Shown: piece after piece, positions 16,242 through 26,026 of the stretch
How the letters are laid out: each line of letters starts with the position of its first letter
Numbering within the stretch: position 1 is the first letter of the stretch
From: J054 sp963850255
GTDB lineage: Bacteria; Pseudomonadota; Gammaproteobacteria; Steroidobacterales; GCA-2729495
Assembly: GCA_963850255.1 (NCBI GenBank)
Contig: CAWKLL010000049.1
Location: 5,222-69,221, forward strand
Reading direction: 5' to 3'
Length of the DNA: 64,000 nucleotides
Translations under genes and position numbers: made by a program
Notes under the pieces: model-generated
Databases searched by the model: none
What the model was told of the DNA's origin: nothing
The model's input: only the letters and a program-made list of their open reading frames with translations

Positions 16242-17780
16242 ATGCAGGACATCATCCAGCGGCTGGCAGACAAGCGCGCGGCAGCGAAACTTGGTGGCGG
16301 CCAGCGGCGCATTGACGCCCAGCACGGCAAAGGAAAATTAACGGCCCGGGAACGCCTGGAGCTATTGCTGGACGAAGGCAGCTTCGAAGAATGGGACATG
16401 TTTGTCGAGCATCGCTGCACCGACTTCGACATGGCCGAGCAAAAGATCCCGGGTGACGGCGTGGTCACCGGCTACGGCACGATCAATGGGCGGCTGGTAT
16501 TTGTCTTCAGCCAGGATTTCACGGTGTTCGGCGGCTCGCTGTCCGAAACCCACGCCGAAAAGATCTGCAAGATCATGGACCAGGCGATGAAGGTCGGCGC
16601 ACCGGTGATCGGCCTGAATGACTCGGGCGGCGCACGAATCCAGGAAGGCGTCGCCTCGCTGGGCGGTTATGCCGATGTGTTCCAGCAAAATGTGCTGGCC
16701 TCCGGCGTGGTGCCGCAGACTCTCCCTGATCATGGGCCCATGCGCCGGTGGCGCGGTCTATTCACCGGCCATGACCGATTTCATTTTCATGGTGCAGGAC
16801 AGCTCGTATATGTTTGTTACCGGACCGGACGTGGTCAAAACGGTAACGCACGAAGTCGTCACGGCCGAAGAACTCGGTGGCGCCGTCACCCACACCAGCA
16901 AGTCCGGCGTCGCCGATCTGGCGGTTGAAAATGACGTCGAAGCGCTGCTGAGCACACGACGATTTTTCAACTTCCTGCCCGCCAACAATCGCGAAAAAGC
17001 CCCGGTCTGGCCGACGGATGATCCGGCCACCCGCAAGGAGCACTCACTGGACACGCTGGTGCCCGACGATCCGTCCAAGCCCTACGACATCAAGGAGCTG
17101 ATTCACAAAGATCGCCGACGAAGGCGATTTCTTCGAAGTACAGCCCAACTACGCGCAGAACATCGTCATCGGTTTCATACGCCTGGAAGGCAATGACGGT
17201 CGGCGTCGTCGCCAACCAGCCGATGGTGCTGGCCGGCTGCCTGGATATTGACTCGTCCAAAAAAGGTGCGCGTTTCGTGCGCTTTTGCGATGCCTTCAAT
17301 ATCCCTATTCTAACGCTCGTCGATGTACCCGGCTTCATGCCGGGCACCGCCCAGGAATATCGGCGGCATCATCAAGCATGGCGCCAAGCTGCTCTATGCC
17401 TATGCCGAAGCACGGTGCCGAAAGTCACGCTGATCACCCGCAAGGCTTACGGCGGCGCTTACGACGTGATGGCGTCAAAACATCTGCGCGGCGATGTCAA
17501 CTTCGCCTGGCCGAGCGCGGAAATCGCGGTGATGGGCGCCGAAGGGTGCGGTGGAGATTATTTTCCGCAAGGACATCGGCGACAACGAAAAAATTGCGCA
17601 GCGCACTGAAGAGTATCGGCAAGAAGTTTGCCAATCCGTTCATCGCCGGCAGCCGCGGCTATATCGACGACGTCATCATGCCGCACGAAACCCGTGAGCG
17701 GATTTGTCGCTCATTCGCGATGTTGCGCGACAAGACAACTGGAAAATCCGTGGCGCAAGCACGGCAACATTCCACTTTAG
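16242..17780 (+). pseudogene. pccB: Propionyl-CoA carboxylase beta subunit (carboxyltransferase), frameshifted as given
   Basis: The biotin-dependent carboxyltransferase subunit, which moves carboxyl from carboxybiotin to propionyl-CoA. Colinear family sequence runs from MQDIIQRLADKRAAAKLGG through LNDSGGARIQEGVASLGGY, SLIMGPCAGGAVYSPAMTDF, KKGARFVRFCDAFNIPILTL and RKAYGGAYDVMASKHL to a tail ending NPWRKHGNIPL and TAG at 17778-17780. The frame is clean up to about 16720 and then changes near 16723, 17109, 17192, 17365, 17412, 17546, 17622 and 17733, mostly by one extra base. Correcting these gives about 512 residues, the normal length. Sequence error is more likely than real decay, since the codons between the shifts look conserved. 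Confidence 0.92.
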
Positions 17781-17814
17781 CACCGCACGCCTCACAATAA
17801 ACAAGAACACCAGC

Positions 17815-19818
17815 ATGTTCAACAAAATCCTGATTGCAAATCGTGGCGAGATTGCCTGCCGCGTCATCAAGACCGCACCGCGACATGGGCATCAAGACCG
17901 TTGCCGTTTACTCGGATGCCGACGCGCAACGCCACTGCATGTGCGCATGGCGGATGAAGCAGTGCATATCGGCGCCTCGGCCTCCTGCCGAAAGCTACCT
18001 GCGTGCATCGAACGCATCATCCAGGCCTGCAAGGACACCGGCGCCGAAGCGGTACATCCCGGCTACGGATTCCTGTCGGAAAATGCAGACTTTCGTGTGA
18101 GGCACTGGACGCTGCAGGCATCACCTTCATCGGCCCCGGCGTAGCACGCCATCACCAGCATGGGCGACAAGATCACGTCCAAGAAGCTGGCCAACGGAGG
18201 CCGGCGTCAGCACGGTACCCGGCTATACCGACGTCATTGACGGCCCCGATCACGCGGTCGAAATCGCCCGCGAGATCGGCTATCCGGTGATGCTCAAAGC
18301 CAGTGCCGGCGGCGGCGGCAAGGGCATGCGCGTGGTCTGGAACGACGACGAATGTCGCGACGGCTTCGAGCGCGCGACCAACGAAGCACATCTCCAGTTT
18401 CGGCGACGACCGCGTATTCGCCGAGAAGTTCATCGAAGCAGCCTCGCCATATCGAGATCCAGGTGCTGGCCGACAAGCACGGCAACGTCATCTATCTCGG
18501 CGAGCGCGAGTGCTCGATTCAGCGTCGCCATCAGAAAGTCATTGAAGAAGCCCCCTCGCCGTTTCTGGATGAGGCGACGCGCAAGGCCATGGGCGAACAG
18601 GCCGTGGCGCTGGCGCGAGCCGTGGACTACCGCTCCGCCGGCACGGTGGAGTTCATCGTCGATGCCGACAAGAAATTTCTATTTCCTGGAGATGAACACA
18701 CGCCTGCAGGTCGAGCATCCCGGTGACCGAATTTGTGACCGGGTAGGATCTGGTCGAGCTGATGATCCGGGTTGCCGTACGGCGAGAAGCTGCCGCTATC
18801 AAGCAGGACGATGTGAAGCTCACCGGCTGGGCGATGGAGGCGCGCGTCTACGCCGAAGATCCGTTCCGCAATTTCCTGCCGTCCATCGGCCGCCTGGTGC
18901 ACTATCAGCCGCCGACGGAGACCGACACCGTGCGGGTGGATACCGGCATCGAGGAAGGCAGCGAAGTATCGATGTTTTACGACCCGATGATCGCCAAGCT
19001 GGTCACCTACGGCGAAAACCGCGATGAGGCCATCGACAACATGAACGACGCGCTGGACGCGTACTACATCCGCGGCGTGTCGCACAACATCAGCTTCCTG
19101 AATGCGCTGATCGCTCATCCGCGTTTCGTCGAAGGTCGGCTGACGACCAATTTCATCGCCGAGGAATACCCCGACGGTTTTCACGTCGGCTGACGTCGTC
19201 CACGATGAACCGGGGCTACCCATCGCGATGGCTGCGGTGGTACACCGCAACTTGATGGATAGAGCCGCACGTCTAACCGACCAGCTACCCAGCCATGAAC
19301 GCCGGGTTGGCCGTGATTTCGTGGTCATCGTCGGCAAACAGCAGCATCCCGTTAGCGTTGAACGGGCAGACGATGGTTACCAGGTAATCCAGGGCGGCAC
19401 GCCTTACCACGTGATCACCCAGTGGCAACTCGGCGAACCGCTGATCAACGCAGAGATCAACGGCCGCCGAGTGTGCTTCCAGCTCGACCGCATCGGTCTG
19501 CGTTATCGGCTGTCACATCGCGGCAGTCAACTCGACGCCCTGGTCGTAACGCCGCGCACGGCCGAACTGGCGCAGCTGATGCCCGAGAAAGTTCCACCAG
19601 ACCTGTCGAAATTCCTGCTGTCGCCAATGCCCGGATTGCTGGTGCGCCTGGCCGTCGCCGTTGGCGACGAAGTTAAGGCCGGCGAAGAACTGGCCGTGGT
19701 CGAAGCCATGAAAATGGAAAACAGCCTGCGTGCGAACGAGGACGGCGTAGTGGCCAAGGTAATGGCCGAGCAGGGCCAGAGCCTCGTCGTGGACCAGGCG
19801 ATCATTGAGTTTGAATAG
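17815..19818 (+). pseudogene. pccA: Propionyl-CoA carboxylase alpha subunit (biotin carboxylase + biotin carrier), frameshifted as given
   Basis: The ATP-dependent biotin carboxylase subunit. The N-terminus MFNKILIANRGEIACRVIK is typical, HPGYGFLSENADF, KASAGGGGKGMRVVWNDDE and EAPSPFLDEATRKAMG follow, and the C-terminal biotin site is VVEAMKMENSL, with the biotinylated Lys about 35 residues from the end. Total span (2004 bases, about 665 codons) is normal. At least a dozen frame changes occur between 17870 and 19190, plus an in-frame TAG at 18744-18746 where Leu is expected. The last 600 bases are open. As for the beta gene, the pattern suggests sequence error. Biotin for this enzyme could come from the bio genes at 52-55 kb. 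Confidence 0.92.
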
Positions 19819-19851
19819 GCAGGTACTCGAGCTGGTTGTGAAACTACGCTG

Positions 19852-20835
19852 GTGAACACTCAGTCACCCGAACAGCTGGCCGCCGCGTTAACCGGCGGCG
19901 ACCGACGCGCCCTGGCGCGCGGCATCACACTGCTCGAGTCAAGTCGCCAAGAAGATGCGGAGGCGGCCAATCGGCTGTTGGAACTGATCGCCGAAAAATC
20001 CGGTAATTCGGTGCGCGTGGGCATTTCCGGCGTACCCGGCGTCGGCAAATCTACGTTCATTGAAAGCCTGGGCAATCTGCTTATCGATCAGGGCCACCGC
20101 GTCGCGGTGCTGGCGGTTGACCCCTCCTCCGCCCTGAGCGGCGGTTCAATTCTCGGCGACAAAACACGCATGGAAATTCTTTCGCGCCGCCTGGAAGCCT
20201 TCATCCGGCCATCACCCGCAGGCCGCACGCTGGGCGGCGTAGCCCGGCACACGCGAGAGACGATGTTGCTGGTAGAAGCTGCAGGCTTCGACGTTGTGAT
20301 CGTGGAAACCGTGGGCGTCGGTCAGTCGGAAGTCGCCGTCGCAGAAATGACCGACCTGTTCATGCTGATGCTGCAGCCGGGCGGCGGCGATGAATTGCAG
20401 GGTATCAAGCGCGGCATCGTCGAACTGGCCGACCTGGTGGTGGTCAACAAGGCCGATGGCGATCTTAGCCAGGCCGCCGGACGATCAGCCGCGGACTATC
20501 GCAATGCGCTGCGCTTTTTGCAGCCACGTCATCCGGACTGGGAAGTTCCGGTAGTCAGCTGCTCGGCCCTGGAAAACACCGGCATCGCTGAAATCTGGCA
20601 ATTGGTGGAAAAATTCCGCACGGCGATGACCGACAACGGCGAACTGGAGCGCTCGCGAGCAGCCCAGTCTGTCGCCTGGCTATGGGACGAAATAGGCGCC
20701 AGCCTGATGGAACGCGTAAAAAGCGACAGCGCTGTCCGGCGGCGGGTGGAAAAACTCGAGGCCGAGGTAGCCGCCGGCCGGACTTCGCCACGCGCCGCCG
20801 CCCAGGCCATCATCGATACTTTCTGGAAGCACTGA
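19852..20835 (+). CDS. meaB: Methylmalonyl-CoA mutase chaperone GTPase MeaB
   Basis: A G3E-family GTPase (327 aa) that gates B12 loading and protects methylmalonyl-CoA mutase from inactivation. The P-loop is GVPGVGKSTFIE near residue 60; ALSGGSILGDKTRM, VGVGQSEVAVAEMTDLF and the base-recognition motif VVNKADGD follow. The start is GTG at 19852, 33 bases after the carboxylase alpha stop. Its position inside the propionate operon matches its known partnership with the mutase. The related ArgK name is used for the same family. Confidence 0.96.
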   Translation: MNTQSPEQLAAALTGGDRRALARGITLLESSRQEDAEAANRLLELIAEKSGNSVRVGISGVPGVGKSTFIESLGNLLIDQGHRVAVLAVDPSSALSGGSILGDKTRMEILSRRLEAFIRPSPAGRTLGGVARHTRETMLLVEAAGFDVVIVETVGVGQSEVAVAEMTDLFMLMLQPGGGDELQGIKRGIVELADLVVVNKADGDLSQAAGRSAADYRNALRFLQPRHPDWEVPVVSCSALENTGIAEIWQLVEKFRTAMTDNGELERSRAAQSVAWLWDEIGASLMERVKSDSAVRRRVEKLEAEVAAGRTSPRAAAQAIIDTFWKH

Positions 20836-20848
20836 ACGAGACCTGAAT

Positions 20849-21253
20849 ATGATCGGAAAACTGAACCACGTGGCTATCGTCGTGCCGGACCTGGCAGCCG
20901 CCAGCGCAATATACCGCGACACGCTGGGCGCCGATGTATCTGCCCCGACGGACTTGCCGGATCACGGGGTCACCACGGTGTTCGTGAATCTGCCCAACAC
21001 GAAAATCGAATTGTTACAGCCGCTGGGTGAAGATTCACCGATAGCGCGCTTCCTGGAGAAGAACCCCGCCGGCGGCATGCACCATGTCTGCTACGAAGTG
21101 GCGGATATTCTGGCCGCACGCGAGCAGCTCAAGGCCAGCGGCGCACGTGTCCTGGGCAGCGGCGAACCGGCCACCGGCGCACACGGCAAACCGGTCTTGT
21201 TCCTGCACCCCAAAGATTTTTGCGGAACCCTGGTCGAACTAGAGCAGGTATAG
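20849..21253 (+). CDS. mce: Methylmalonyl-CoA epimerase
   Basis: A short vicinal-oxygen-chelate protein (134 aa) that converts (S)- to (R)-methylmalonyl-CoA between the carboxylase and the mutase. The first half reads KLNHVAIVVPDLAAASAIY with the metal-binding His, the second GGMHHVCYEVADI, and the tail has FLHPKDFCGTLVELEQ with the last metal-ligand Glu. It is 13 bases behind meaB and closes the operon, so every enzyme needed to turn propionyl-CoA into succinyl-CoA is encoded here. Confidence 0.95.
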   Translation: MIGKLNHVAIVVPDLAAASAIYRDTLGADVSAPTDLPDHGVTTVFVNLPNTKIELLQPLGEDSPIARFLEKNPAGGMHHVCYEVADILAAREQLKASGARVLGSGEPATGAHGKPVLFLHPKDFCGTLVELEQV

Positions 21254-21267
21254 CCAGGCTTGCGACG

Positions 21268-22137
21268 CTACCAGGGAATCTCCCGACCATCCGCGTTCAA
21301 GAATTTGCCTACATCTTCGTCGCTCAATAAATCGATGCGCTGGATCATCTCGGCCACTGCTTCCGTCGGCGTATCCAGTTCGATGATCCCCTGCTTGACC
21401 AGCGGCATAATCGAAACAAATTCCTCCGGCACCGGTTCACCCGGCTTTAAATCCAGAATGCCACGCGTATCCACCAGGCCAGGATTAATCAGGGCAACTT
21501 TGATCCCGGCAGGCGCGAGATGCAGCCCCAGATTTTTCGCGATCAGATGCAGGCCTGCTTTGCTGGCCCGATAAGGCAGGTAGGTATTCGGCGCGGCGCT
21601 GACCTGGCCAATGGATCCGGCAGCACTGCCGAGAATAATGATCTTTTTCTGAACACCGGCCTGCACCTGCGGCAAGAAGGCTGCCGTTACGCGCAGGGTA
21701 CCCTGGGTATTGACCTGCAGGATTTGCTCGAATAACTGGAAATCCAAATCAGGAAATGTCTGCAGGCTCGGCTTGCCGAGCAGCGCCGCATTGTTCAACA
21801 GCACATCAATGGGCGTATCGGCGTAACGACTGGCCAGTGCGGCGACACTATCGGCGTCAGCAATGTCCAGCGCATCAATCACCAGGTTGGCATGCGCTGC
21901 CGCAATGGCCTGCAGTTCGTCTGCCTTGGCGGGGTTACGGCAGGTGGCAATCACCTGCCAGCCACGTTCGGCGTACTGGCGGGCAAATTCCAGCCCGATG
22001 CCTCGATTCGACCCGGTAATCAGTACCCGCGGCTGCATCTCGCTCCCCTCCGCGGCTCCCACCGCCGTTGCCGTCATCGCCAATAGCAGGCCCGCCAGCA
22101 TCGCCAGCCAGGCCAGAGCCCAGTTTGTTTTGCGCAT
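21268..22137 (-). CDS. Short-chain dehydrogenase/reductase with N-terminal signal or anchor
   Basis: A classical SDR (289 aa). The cofactor motif RVLITGSNRGIGLEFARQYA is followed by NNAALLGKPS, a Ser in ILGSAAGSIGQ, and the catalytic YRASKAGLH (Tyr-x-x-x-Lys). The N-terminus (RKTNWALAWLAMLAGLLLAMTATAVGA) looks like a signal peptide or membrane anchor, unusual for an NAD(P)-dependent enzyme, which would lack cofactor in the periplasm. The ATG at 22137 is chosen so that this leader is in its normal place; longer starts are possible. It converges on the epimerase gene. Substrate unknown. Confidence 0.85.
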   Translation of the reverse strand: MRKTNWALAWLAMLAGLLLAMTATAVGAAEGSEMQPRVLITGSNRGIGLEFARQYAERGWQVIATCRNPAKADELQAIAAAHANLVIDALDIADADSVAALASRYADTPIDVLLNNAALLGKPSLQTFPDLDFQLFEQILQVNTQGTLRVTAAFLPQVQAGVQKKIIILGSAAGSIGQVSAAPNTYLPYRASKAGLHLIAKNLGLHLAPAGIKVALINPGLVDTRGILDLKPGEPVPEEFVSIMPLVKQGIIELDTPTEAVAEMIQRIDLLSDEDVGKFLNADGREIPW

Positions 22138-22303
22138 ATCAGCCCCCCTGCCTGGCCGTGGCCTGCATTTTGCCATAGCTGCGACGCGGCGCCCGAGCAC
22201 CGCCTTAAGGCTGCCGACGAACGAGTTTCGTGACTCCCGTCAACGCCTTATGCCCTGGCCGCTGTCAGCATTCCGTAAAACCACAAGACCCCTTGGTGCC
22301 CGT

Positions 22304-23548
22304 ATGTATCCGCAACATTTTCAGCTCACCGGCCGCCCGTTTACTGGCGGACCTGGTTCACAGTTTCTGGTCCCAAACGCCCAGGTGGCGTCGGCCGTCG
22401 ATCATCTGCAGGACGCGCTGTTGTCGCGGGACGCGGTCGCGCTGGTCTCCGGCGGCCCCGGCGTGGGCAAAAGCGCGTTACTGGAACACGCGCGCGAAGG
22501 CATTGCCGAGCAGGCCGTTACGGCCTGGGCTGATCTGCGCCAGAGCGAACCTGAACAGTTATTCGACGCGCTGCTGCTGAGCATGGGCGAGGAGCCCGGC
22601 GACGGCAGTGGCACGGATTCCTGGCACCGCCTGCGGCGCGCGATCAAAACGCACAATGACGAGGGCCGCAGTGTGACGGCCGCCATTGATGTCAACGGCA
22701 TCACGGTGGAGCGTGCCAAACGCCTGCTCCGGCTGGCCTACCTGATGGGCGAACCGGGCTCACAGCTGAATATCGTTCTGCAGGGACCACATACCCTGCA
22801 TAAGCTGCTGGATGTTCCGGGCCTGATTCATCTGCGCCAGCGCGTTGTTTTCCGCCATCGGGTACGACCGCTCAGCCAGACTGAAACCATGGACTACCTG
22901 GTACAACACCTGCAGGCTTGTGGTGGCGATGCCAATACCCTGTGCAACGCCGATGTCGCCCGCAAAGTCTATGAATATGTTGCCGGTGTGCCGCGCCTGA
23001 TTAACACGCTGATGGAATCGGCGCTGACCGACGCGGCCGCGCGCCAGGAAGATTGCCTGACAGAGGAACTGATTAGCGGAGTGGCCAACGGTCTCGGCTG
23101 GAAGCCCCTGGGCCGTCGCCAGGCCAGCCTGGCCCAGCGCCGGGCATCTGCCAACGCAGGTGCATCCGCCGCGGCGCCGACTAAAGCCCCCGCCCCGGCA
23201 CCCGCGACGCGACCGGCTGAAGCGCCGACGGCAAAAGCACCACGCTCGCCGGAAGCAGAAATAGCCGCTTCTCCGGACGCCGCAGCGCAGGCTACGCATA
23301 GCGATCTCACCGCTGCGTTGCTGGCCCCCATTGAGCTGAGCATTGACAGCGACGAAGCACCTGCCGCTGCGAAACCCGAAGTCGCCGGCGCCGCGCCAGC
23401 ACCCGTCGCCATGGAACCGCCGCCGGGTGTACCCGAAATGGATCCGATGGATACCAGCGCTACCGGCATGTTGCGCCTGGAGGATCTGGACGACCGGTTC
23501 GCCGAGTCAGTGTTCGCTGAAGACGAAGAAAGCAAAGCCACTGCCTGA
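22304..23548 (+). CDS. ExeA/GspA-like AAA ATPase with degenerate Walker B and Pro/Ala-rich tail
   Basis: A 414-residue protein. Residues 1-270 follow the ExeA/GspA plan: FxLTGRPFTGGPGSQFLVP entry, Walker A GGPGVGKS at 50-57, and a C-terminal lid with YVAGVPRLINTLMESAL. In ExeA-type proteins Walker B ends in D-E; here the matching segment reads TAAIDVNGITVERAKRLL, so the catalytic Glu appears to be missing. The last 130 residues are Pro/Ala/Glu-rich, low complexity and acidic at the end. No exeB/gspB or peptidoglycan-binding domain is next to it. The ATG at 22304 opens with MYPQHFQLT, the usual family start. A role in secretion or a regulatory ATP-binding role is possible. Confidence 0.78.
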   Translation: MYPQHFQLTGRPFTGGPGSQFLVPNAQVASAVDHLQDALLSRDAVALVSGGPGVGKSALLEHAREGIAEQAVTAWADLRQSEPEQLFDALLLSMGEEPGDGSGTDSWHRLRRAIKTHNDEGRSVTAAIDVNGITVERAKRLLRLAYLMGEPGSQLNIVLQGPHTLHKLLDVPGLIHLRQRVVFRHRVRPLSQTETMDYLVQHLQACGGDANTLCNADVARKVYEYVAGVPRLINTLMESALTDAAARQEDCLTEELISGVANGLGWKPLGRRQASLAQRRASANAGASAAAPTKAPAPAPATRPAEAPTAKAPRSPEAEIAASPDAAAQATHSDLTAALLAPIELSIDSDEAPAAAKPEVAGAAPAPVAMEPPPGVPEMDPMDTSATGMLRLEDLDDRFAESVFAEDEESKATA

Positions 23549-23572
23549 ACCGGCAGAAGATGCACTGTCCGT

Positions 23573-24550
23573 CTAGGCAGCCATGGCTTCAGCTGCCTCG
23601 CGCAGACTCGCACTGTTGATCGCACCCAGGTAACGGGCTTCTCGTCCGGACGCCTTGAGTGTCTTCTTGACGATCCCTTCCAGATTGGGCCGCTTGCCGG
23701 CGGGCTCATCGGCCTTGCCGAGCCCACCGCCAAATTCAACCAGCGTATCAATACCGGCATCCATCGCCGTGGCCAGGCAGCCTACCCAGTTCACCGGGTT
23801 AAACAGCTGAAAGAACAGACGCGTTCGAATCGCTGCGGGATCGGCATCATGCGGCTGGGCCGTGTAGTTTGATAACACCGGCAGCGAAGCAGCGACAAAG
23901 CTGGTCGACTCGAGCACATCGCGAAACAGGGTCGCCGCCTTGACCATGAAATACGTGTGAAAGGCGCCCTCGGTAGCCAGCGGCACCGCACGCTTGCGCG
24001 GGTAGTGCTCACCGACATAGGCCGCCAGGGCCTCAAGATCGCTGTGCCGGCCGCCGACCACCGTTTGCTCCGGTAAATTGCAGGTCGCCACCTGGCAATA
24101 GAAGCGATCGGCTATCTCTGCAGCGGTGACGGCATCCACAGTCAAAGCCAGCATGCCGCCCTCACCGTGCTCACCCATCAACTCGCCGCGGGTCTTTACC
24201 AGCTTCAGGCCATCCTCGAAACTCAAACTCCCCGCCGCCACCAACGCCGTATATTCACCGAGACTATGACCGCCTGCCATAGCGGCCTGCAAAGGCCGCC
24301 CCAACAGATCTTCACAAACTCTCAAGCAGGCGATCTGATGCGTCATCAGACAGGGCTGCGTATAACGCGTTAGCCCAATCTCGCCAGCCGGGTCGCTGAA
24401 TGACAATTTCGCCATGTCGTAGCCGAGCACCTCGCTGGCCCGTTGGTATGTTTCCCGGGCCAGCGGGAACTCAGCATGCAGATCACTGCCCATGCCCGGG
24501 TATTGAGAGCCCTGACCCGGAAACAGCAACATCAGATTCGATTCGCCCAT
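23573..24550 (-). CDS. Malonyl-CoA:ACP transacylase-like acyltransferase (FabD family)
   Basis: An acyltransferase of the FabD fold. LLFPGQGSQYPGMG opens the domain, GGHSLGEYTALVAAG holds the nucleophile Ser, and EGAFHTYFM the catalytic His. The C-terminal region is longer than in the housekeeping FabD and includes LVEFGGGLGKADEPAGKRP, so this may be a stand-alone acyltransferase for specialised lipid or polyketide-type synthesis. No other fatty-acid gene is nearby, which also argues against it being the main fabD. The ATG at 24550 is preferred for the GGGGAAG upstream; an ATG 15 bases earlier would add five residues. Confidence 0.85.
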   Translation of the reverse strand: MGESNLMLLFPGQGSQYPGMGSDLHAEFPLARETYQRASEVLGYDMAKLSFSDPAGEIGLTRYTQPCLMTHQIACLRVCEDLLGRPLQAAMAGGHSLGEYTALVAAGSLSFEDGLKLVKTRGELMGEHGEGGMLALTVDAVTAAEIADRFYCQVATCNLPEQTVVGGRHSDLEALAAYVGEHYPRKRAVPLATEGAFHTYFMVKAATLFRDVLESTSFVAASLPVLSNYTAQPHDADPAAIRTRLFFQLFNPVNWVGCLATAMDAGIDTLVEFGGGLGKADEPAGKRPNLEGIVKKTLKASGREARYLGAINSASLREAAEAMAA

Positions 24551-24613
24551 ACTCATCTTCCCCATCGCAATGGCGAAGCAGGATAAGGCGAGCCGTGCTC
24601 ATGAACAAGCGCC

Positions 24614-25357
24614 TCAGGCAGCCGCTGCCGCAGCCAGCCATTGTTCAAGCTCGTCAGCGCCGCCAATCAGCTGGCCATCGATAAAGACCTGCGGATAATT
24701 AATCGCACCAGACAATGCGCGCAAGGCTCGATGGGGATAGTCCCGATTCAATACCAGTTCGGCGAAGTCAATGCCGTGCTCATTCAGCAGGATTTTTGCG
24801 CGGCTGCAATGCGGACAGCCCGGACGGGTCAGCAGGGCTACGTCCAGCGGCAGGCCGGCTGATGGCGCCAGGTACTTCAGCATGGTATCGGCATCCGAGA
24901 CATGGAACGGATCGCCGGGTTCGTTGGGTTCGATAAACATTTTCTCGATGACGCCGTCACGTACCAGCATCGAGTAGCGCCAGCTGCGCGGCCCGAAGCC
25001 AAGATCGTCGCGATCTACCAGCATGCCCATGCCACGTGTGAAGTGCCCTGAGCCATCGGGAAGAAAGCGTACGCGCTCGGCATGCTGCTCTTCGGCCCAG
25101 GCATTCATGACAAAGGCATCGTTCACCGAGACACAAACCACCTCGTCAACACCCGCCGCCTTCAGAGCCGGCGTTAATTCATCGTAGCGCGGCACATGGC
25201 TGGACGAGCACGTGGGCGTAAACGCACCCGGCAGCGAGAACACCACCACGGTGCGCCCTGCGAAAATTTCTTCGCTGCTAACCTCCTGCCAGTCACTGCC
25301 CACACGGGTCCGAAAAGTTGTCTTCGGGACGCGCTGTCCCTCGCGATTCTCAGTCAT
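24614..25357 (-). CDS. Peroxiredoxin-glutaredoxin fusion (Prx5-Grx hybrid)
   Basis: A two-domain thiol peroxidase (247 aa). The N-terminal peroxiredoxin 5 domain has the peroxidatic Cys50 in PGAFTPTCSSSHVP. The C-terminal glutaredoxin has a CPHC active site near residue 178 in LLTRPGCPHCSRAK and the glutathione-binding NYPQVFIDG. Such fusions reduce H2O2 and alkyl hydroperoxides with glutathione and without a separate glutaredoxin. It is followed upstream by dps and an OxyR-type regulator on the opposite strand, which supports a peroxide-stress role. The ATG at 25357 is preceded by GGAG; a TTG two codons earlier is less likely. Confidence 0.95.
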   Translation of the reverse strand: MTENREGQRVPKTTFRTRVGSDWQEVSSEEIFAGRTVVVFSLPGAFTPTCSSSHVPRYDELTPALKAAGVDEVVCVSVNDAFVMNAWAEEQHAERVRFLPDGSGHFTRGMGMLVDRDDLGFGPRSWRYSMLVRDGVIEKMFIEPNEPGDPFHVSDADTMLKYLAPSAGLPLDVALLTRPGCPHCSRAKILLNEHGIDFAELVLNRDYPHRALRALSGAINYPQVFIDGQLIGGADELEQWLAAAAAA

Positions 25358-25423
25358 TGTCAATCTCCAGATTAGTAATTTTGAGTAAACAGGAACCGAT
25401 TCTGCCGGTGCCGATGGTCAAGC

Positions 25424-25894
25424 TCAGGTTTCCAGCATGCTGCGCAGCATCCAGGCGTTCTTCTCATGAATCTGCATCCGTTGCGTCAGCAAATCCGCAG
25501 ACGGTTCGTCGTTGGCAGCATCCACCAGCGGAAAAATTTCCCGCGCGGTTCTCACCACCGTTTCCTGGGCAACCACCAGGTTGCGCAGCATGTCCTCGGC
25601 GCTGGGTACTTCGGTCTCTTCTTCGATATCCGTCAGTTCAGCGAAGGCCTGATAGCTGCCCGGCGCCGGCAAGCCCAGGGCGCGAATGCGTTCGGCAATC
25701 ACGTCCACGGCCAGCGCCAGTTCGTTATATTGATCCTCGAACATCAGGTGCAGCGTATTGAACATCGGGCCGGTGACGTTCCAGTGGTAGTTGTGAGTCT
25801 TCAGGTACAGGGTGTAACTGTCGGCCAGTAGCTTGCCCAGTCCGGCGGCTATCGCCTTGCGGTCAGGTTCCTGGATGCCGATATTGATGCTCAT
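25424..25894 (-). CDS. dps: Dps-family DNA-protecting ferritin-like protein
   Basis: A 156-residue Dps protein. It forms dodecamers that bind DNA and oxidise Fe(II) with H2O2, limiting Fenton damage. The ferroxidase residues lie in KTHNYHWNVTGPMF and LHLMFEDQYNELALAVDVIAERI, as in known Dps proteins. The ATG at 25894 has GAGGAGAA upstream and gives a normal N-terminus; the frame extends 11 codons farther without a ribosome site. It is divergent from the OxyR-type regulator across a 132-base AT-rich gap with an inverted repeat, and 66 bases ahead of the Prx-Grx gene on the same strand, so the two may be co-transcribed. Confidence 0.94.
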   Translation of the reverse strand: MSINIGIQEPDRKAIAAGLGKLLADSYTLYLKTHNYHWNVTGPMFNTLHLMFEDQYNELALAVDVIAERIRALGLPAPGSYQAFAELTDIEEETEVPSAEDMLRNLVVAQETVVRTAREIFPLVDAANDEPSADLLTQRMQIHEKNAWMLRSMLET

Positions 25895-25962
25895 GAGCTG
25901 TTCTCCTCGGTTCTTGCGGCCGGGCATGTGCCGGCGATGGAGCTACTGTAGGCTAGCCATTT

Positions 25963-25979
25963 ATCCTATTCATTAGGAT
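25963..25979. promoter_or_regulatory. Inverted repeat in the dps-oxyR divergent region, candidate operator
   Basis: ATCCTA-TTCAT-TAGGAT is a perfect 6-base inverted repeat with a 5-base spacer, in an AT-rich stretch followed by several T runs. A further TAGG lies at 25949-25952, 12 bases upstream of the repeat's CCTA (25965-25968). It overlaps where a dps promoter should be. OxyR or another regulator could bind; it does not exactly match the four-element E. coli OxyR consensus. Confidence 0.4.
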
Positions 25980-26026
25980 TTTTTTACTTTATTATTCGTT
26001 TTTTTAGTTCTTTACACGTTCCCGCC

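Noticed and set aside
21863..22303. N-terminal extension of the ExeA-like ATPase
   Set aside because: The upstream part overlaps the divergent SDR gene, is rich in rare-looking sequence, and the family normally starts at MYPQHFQLT (22304).
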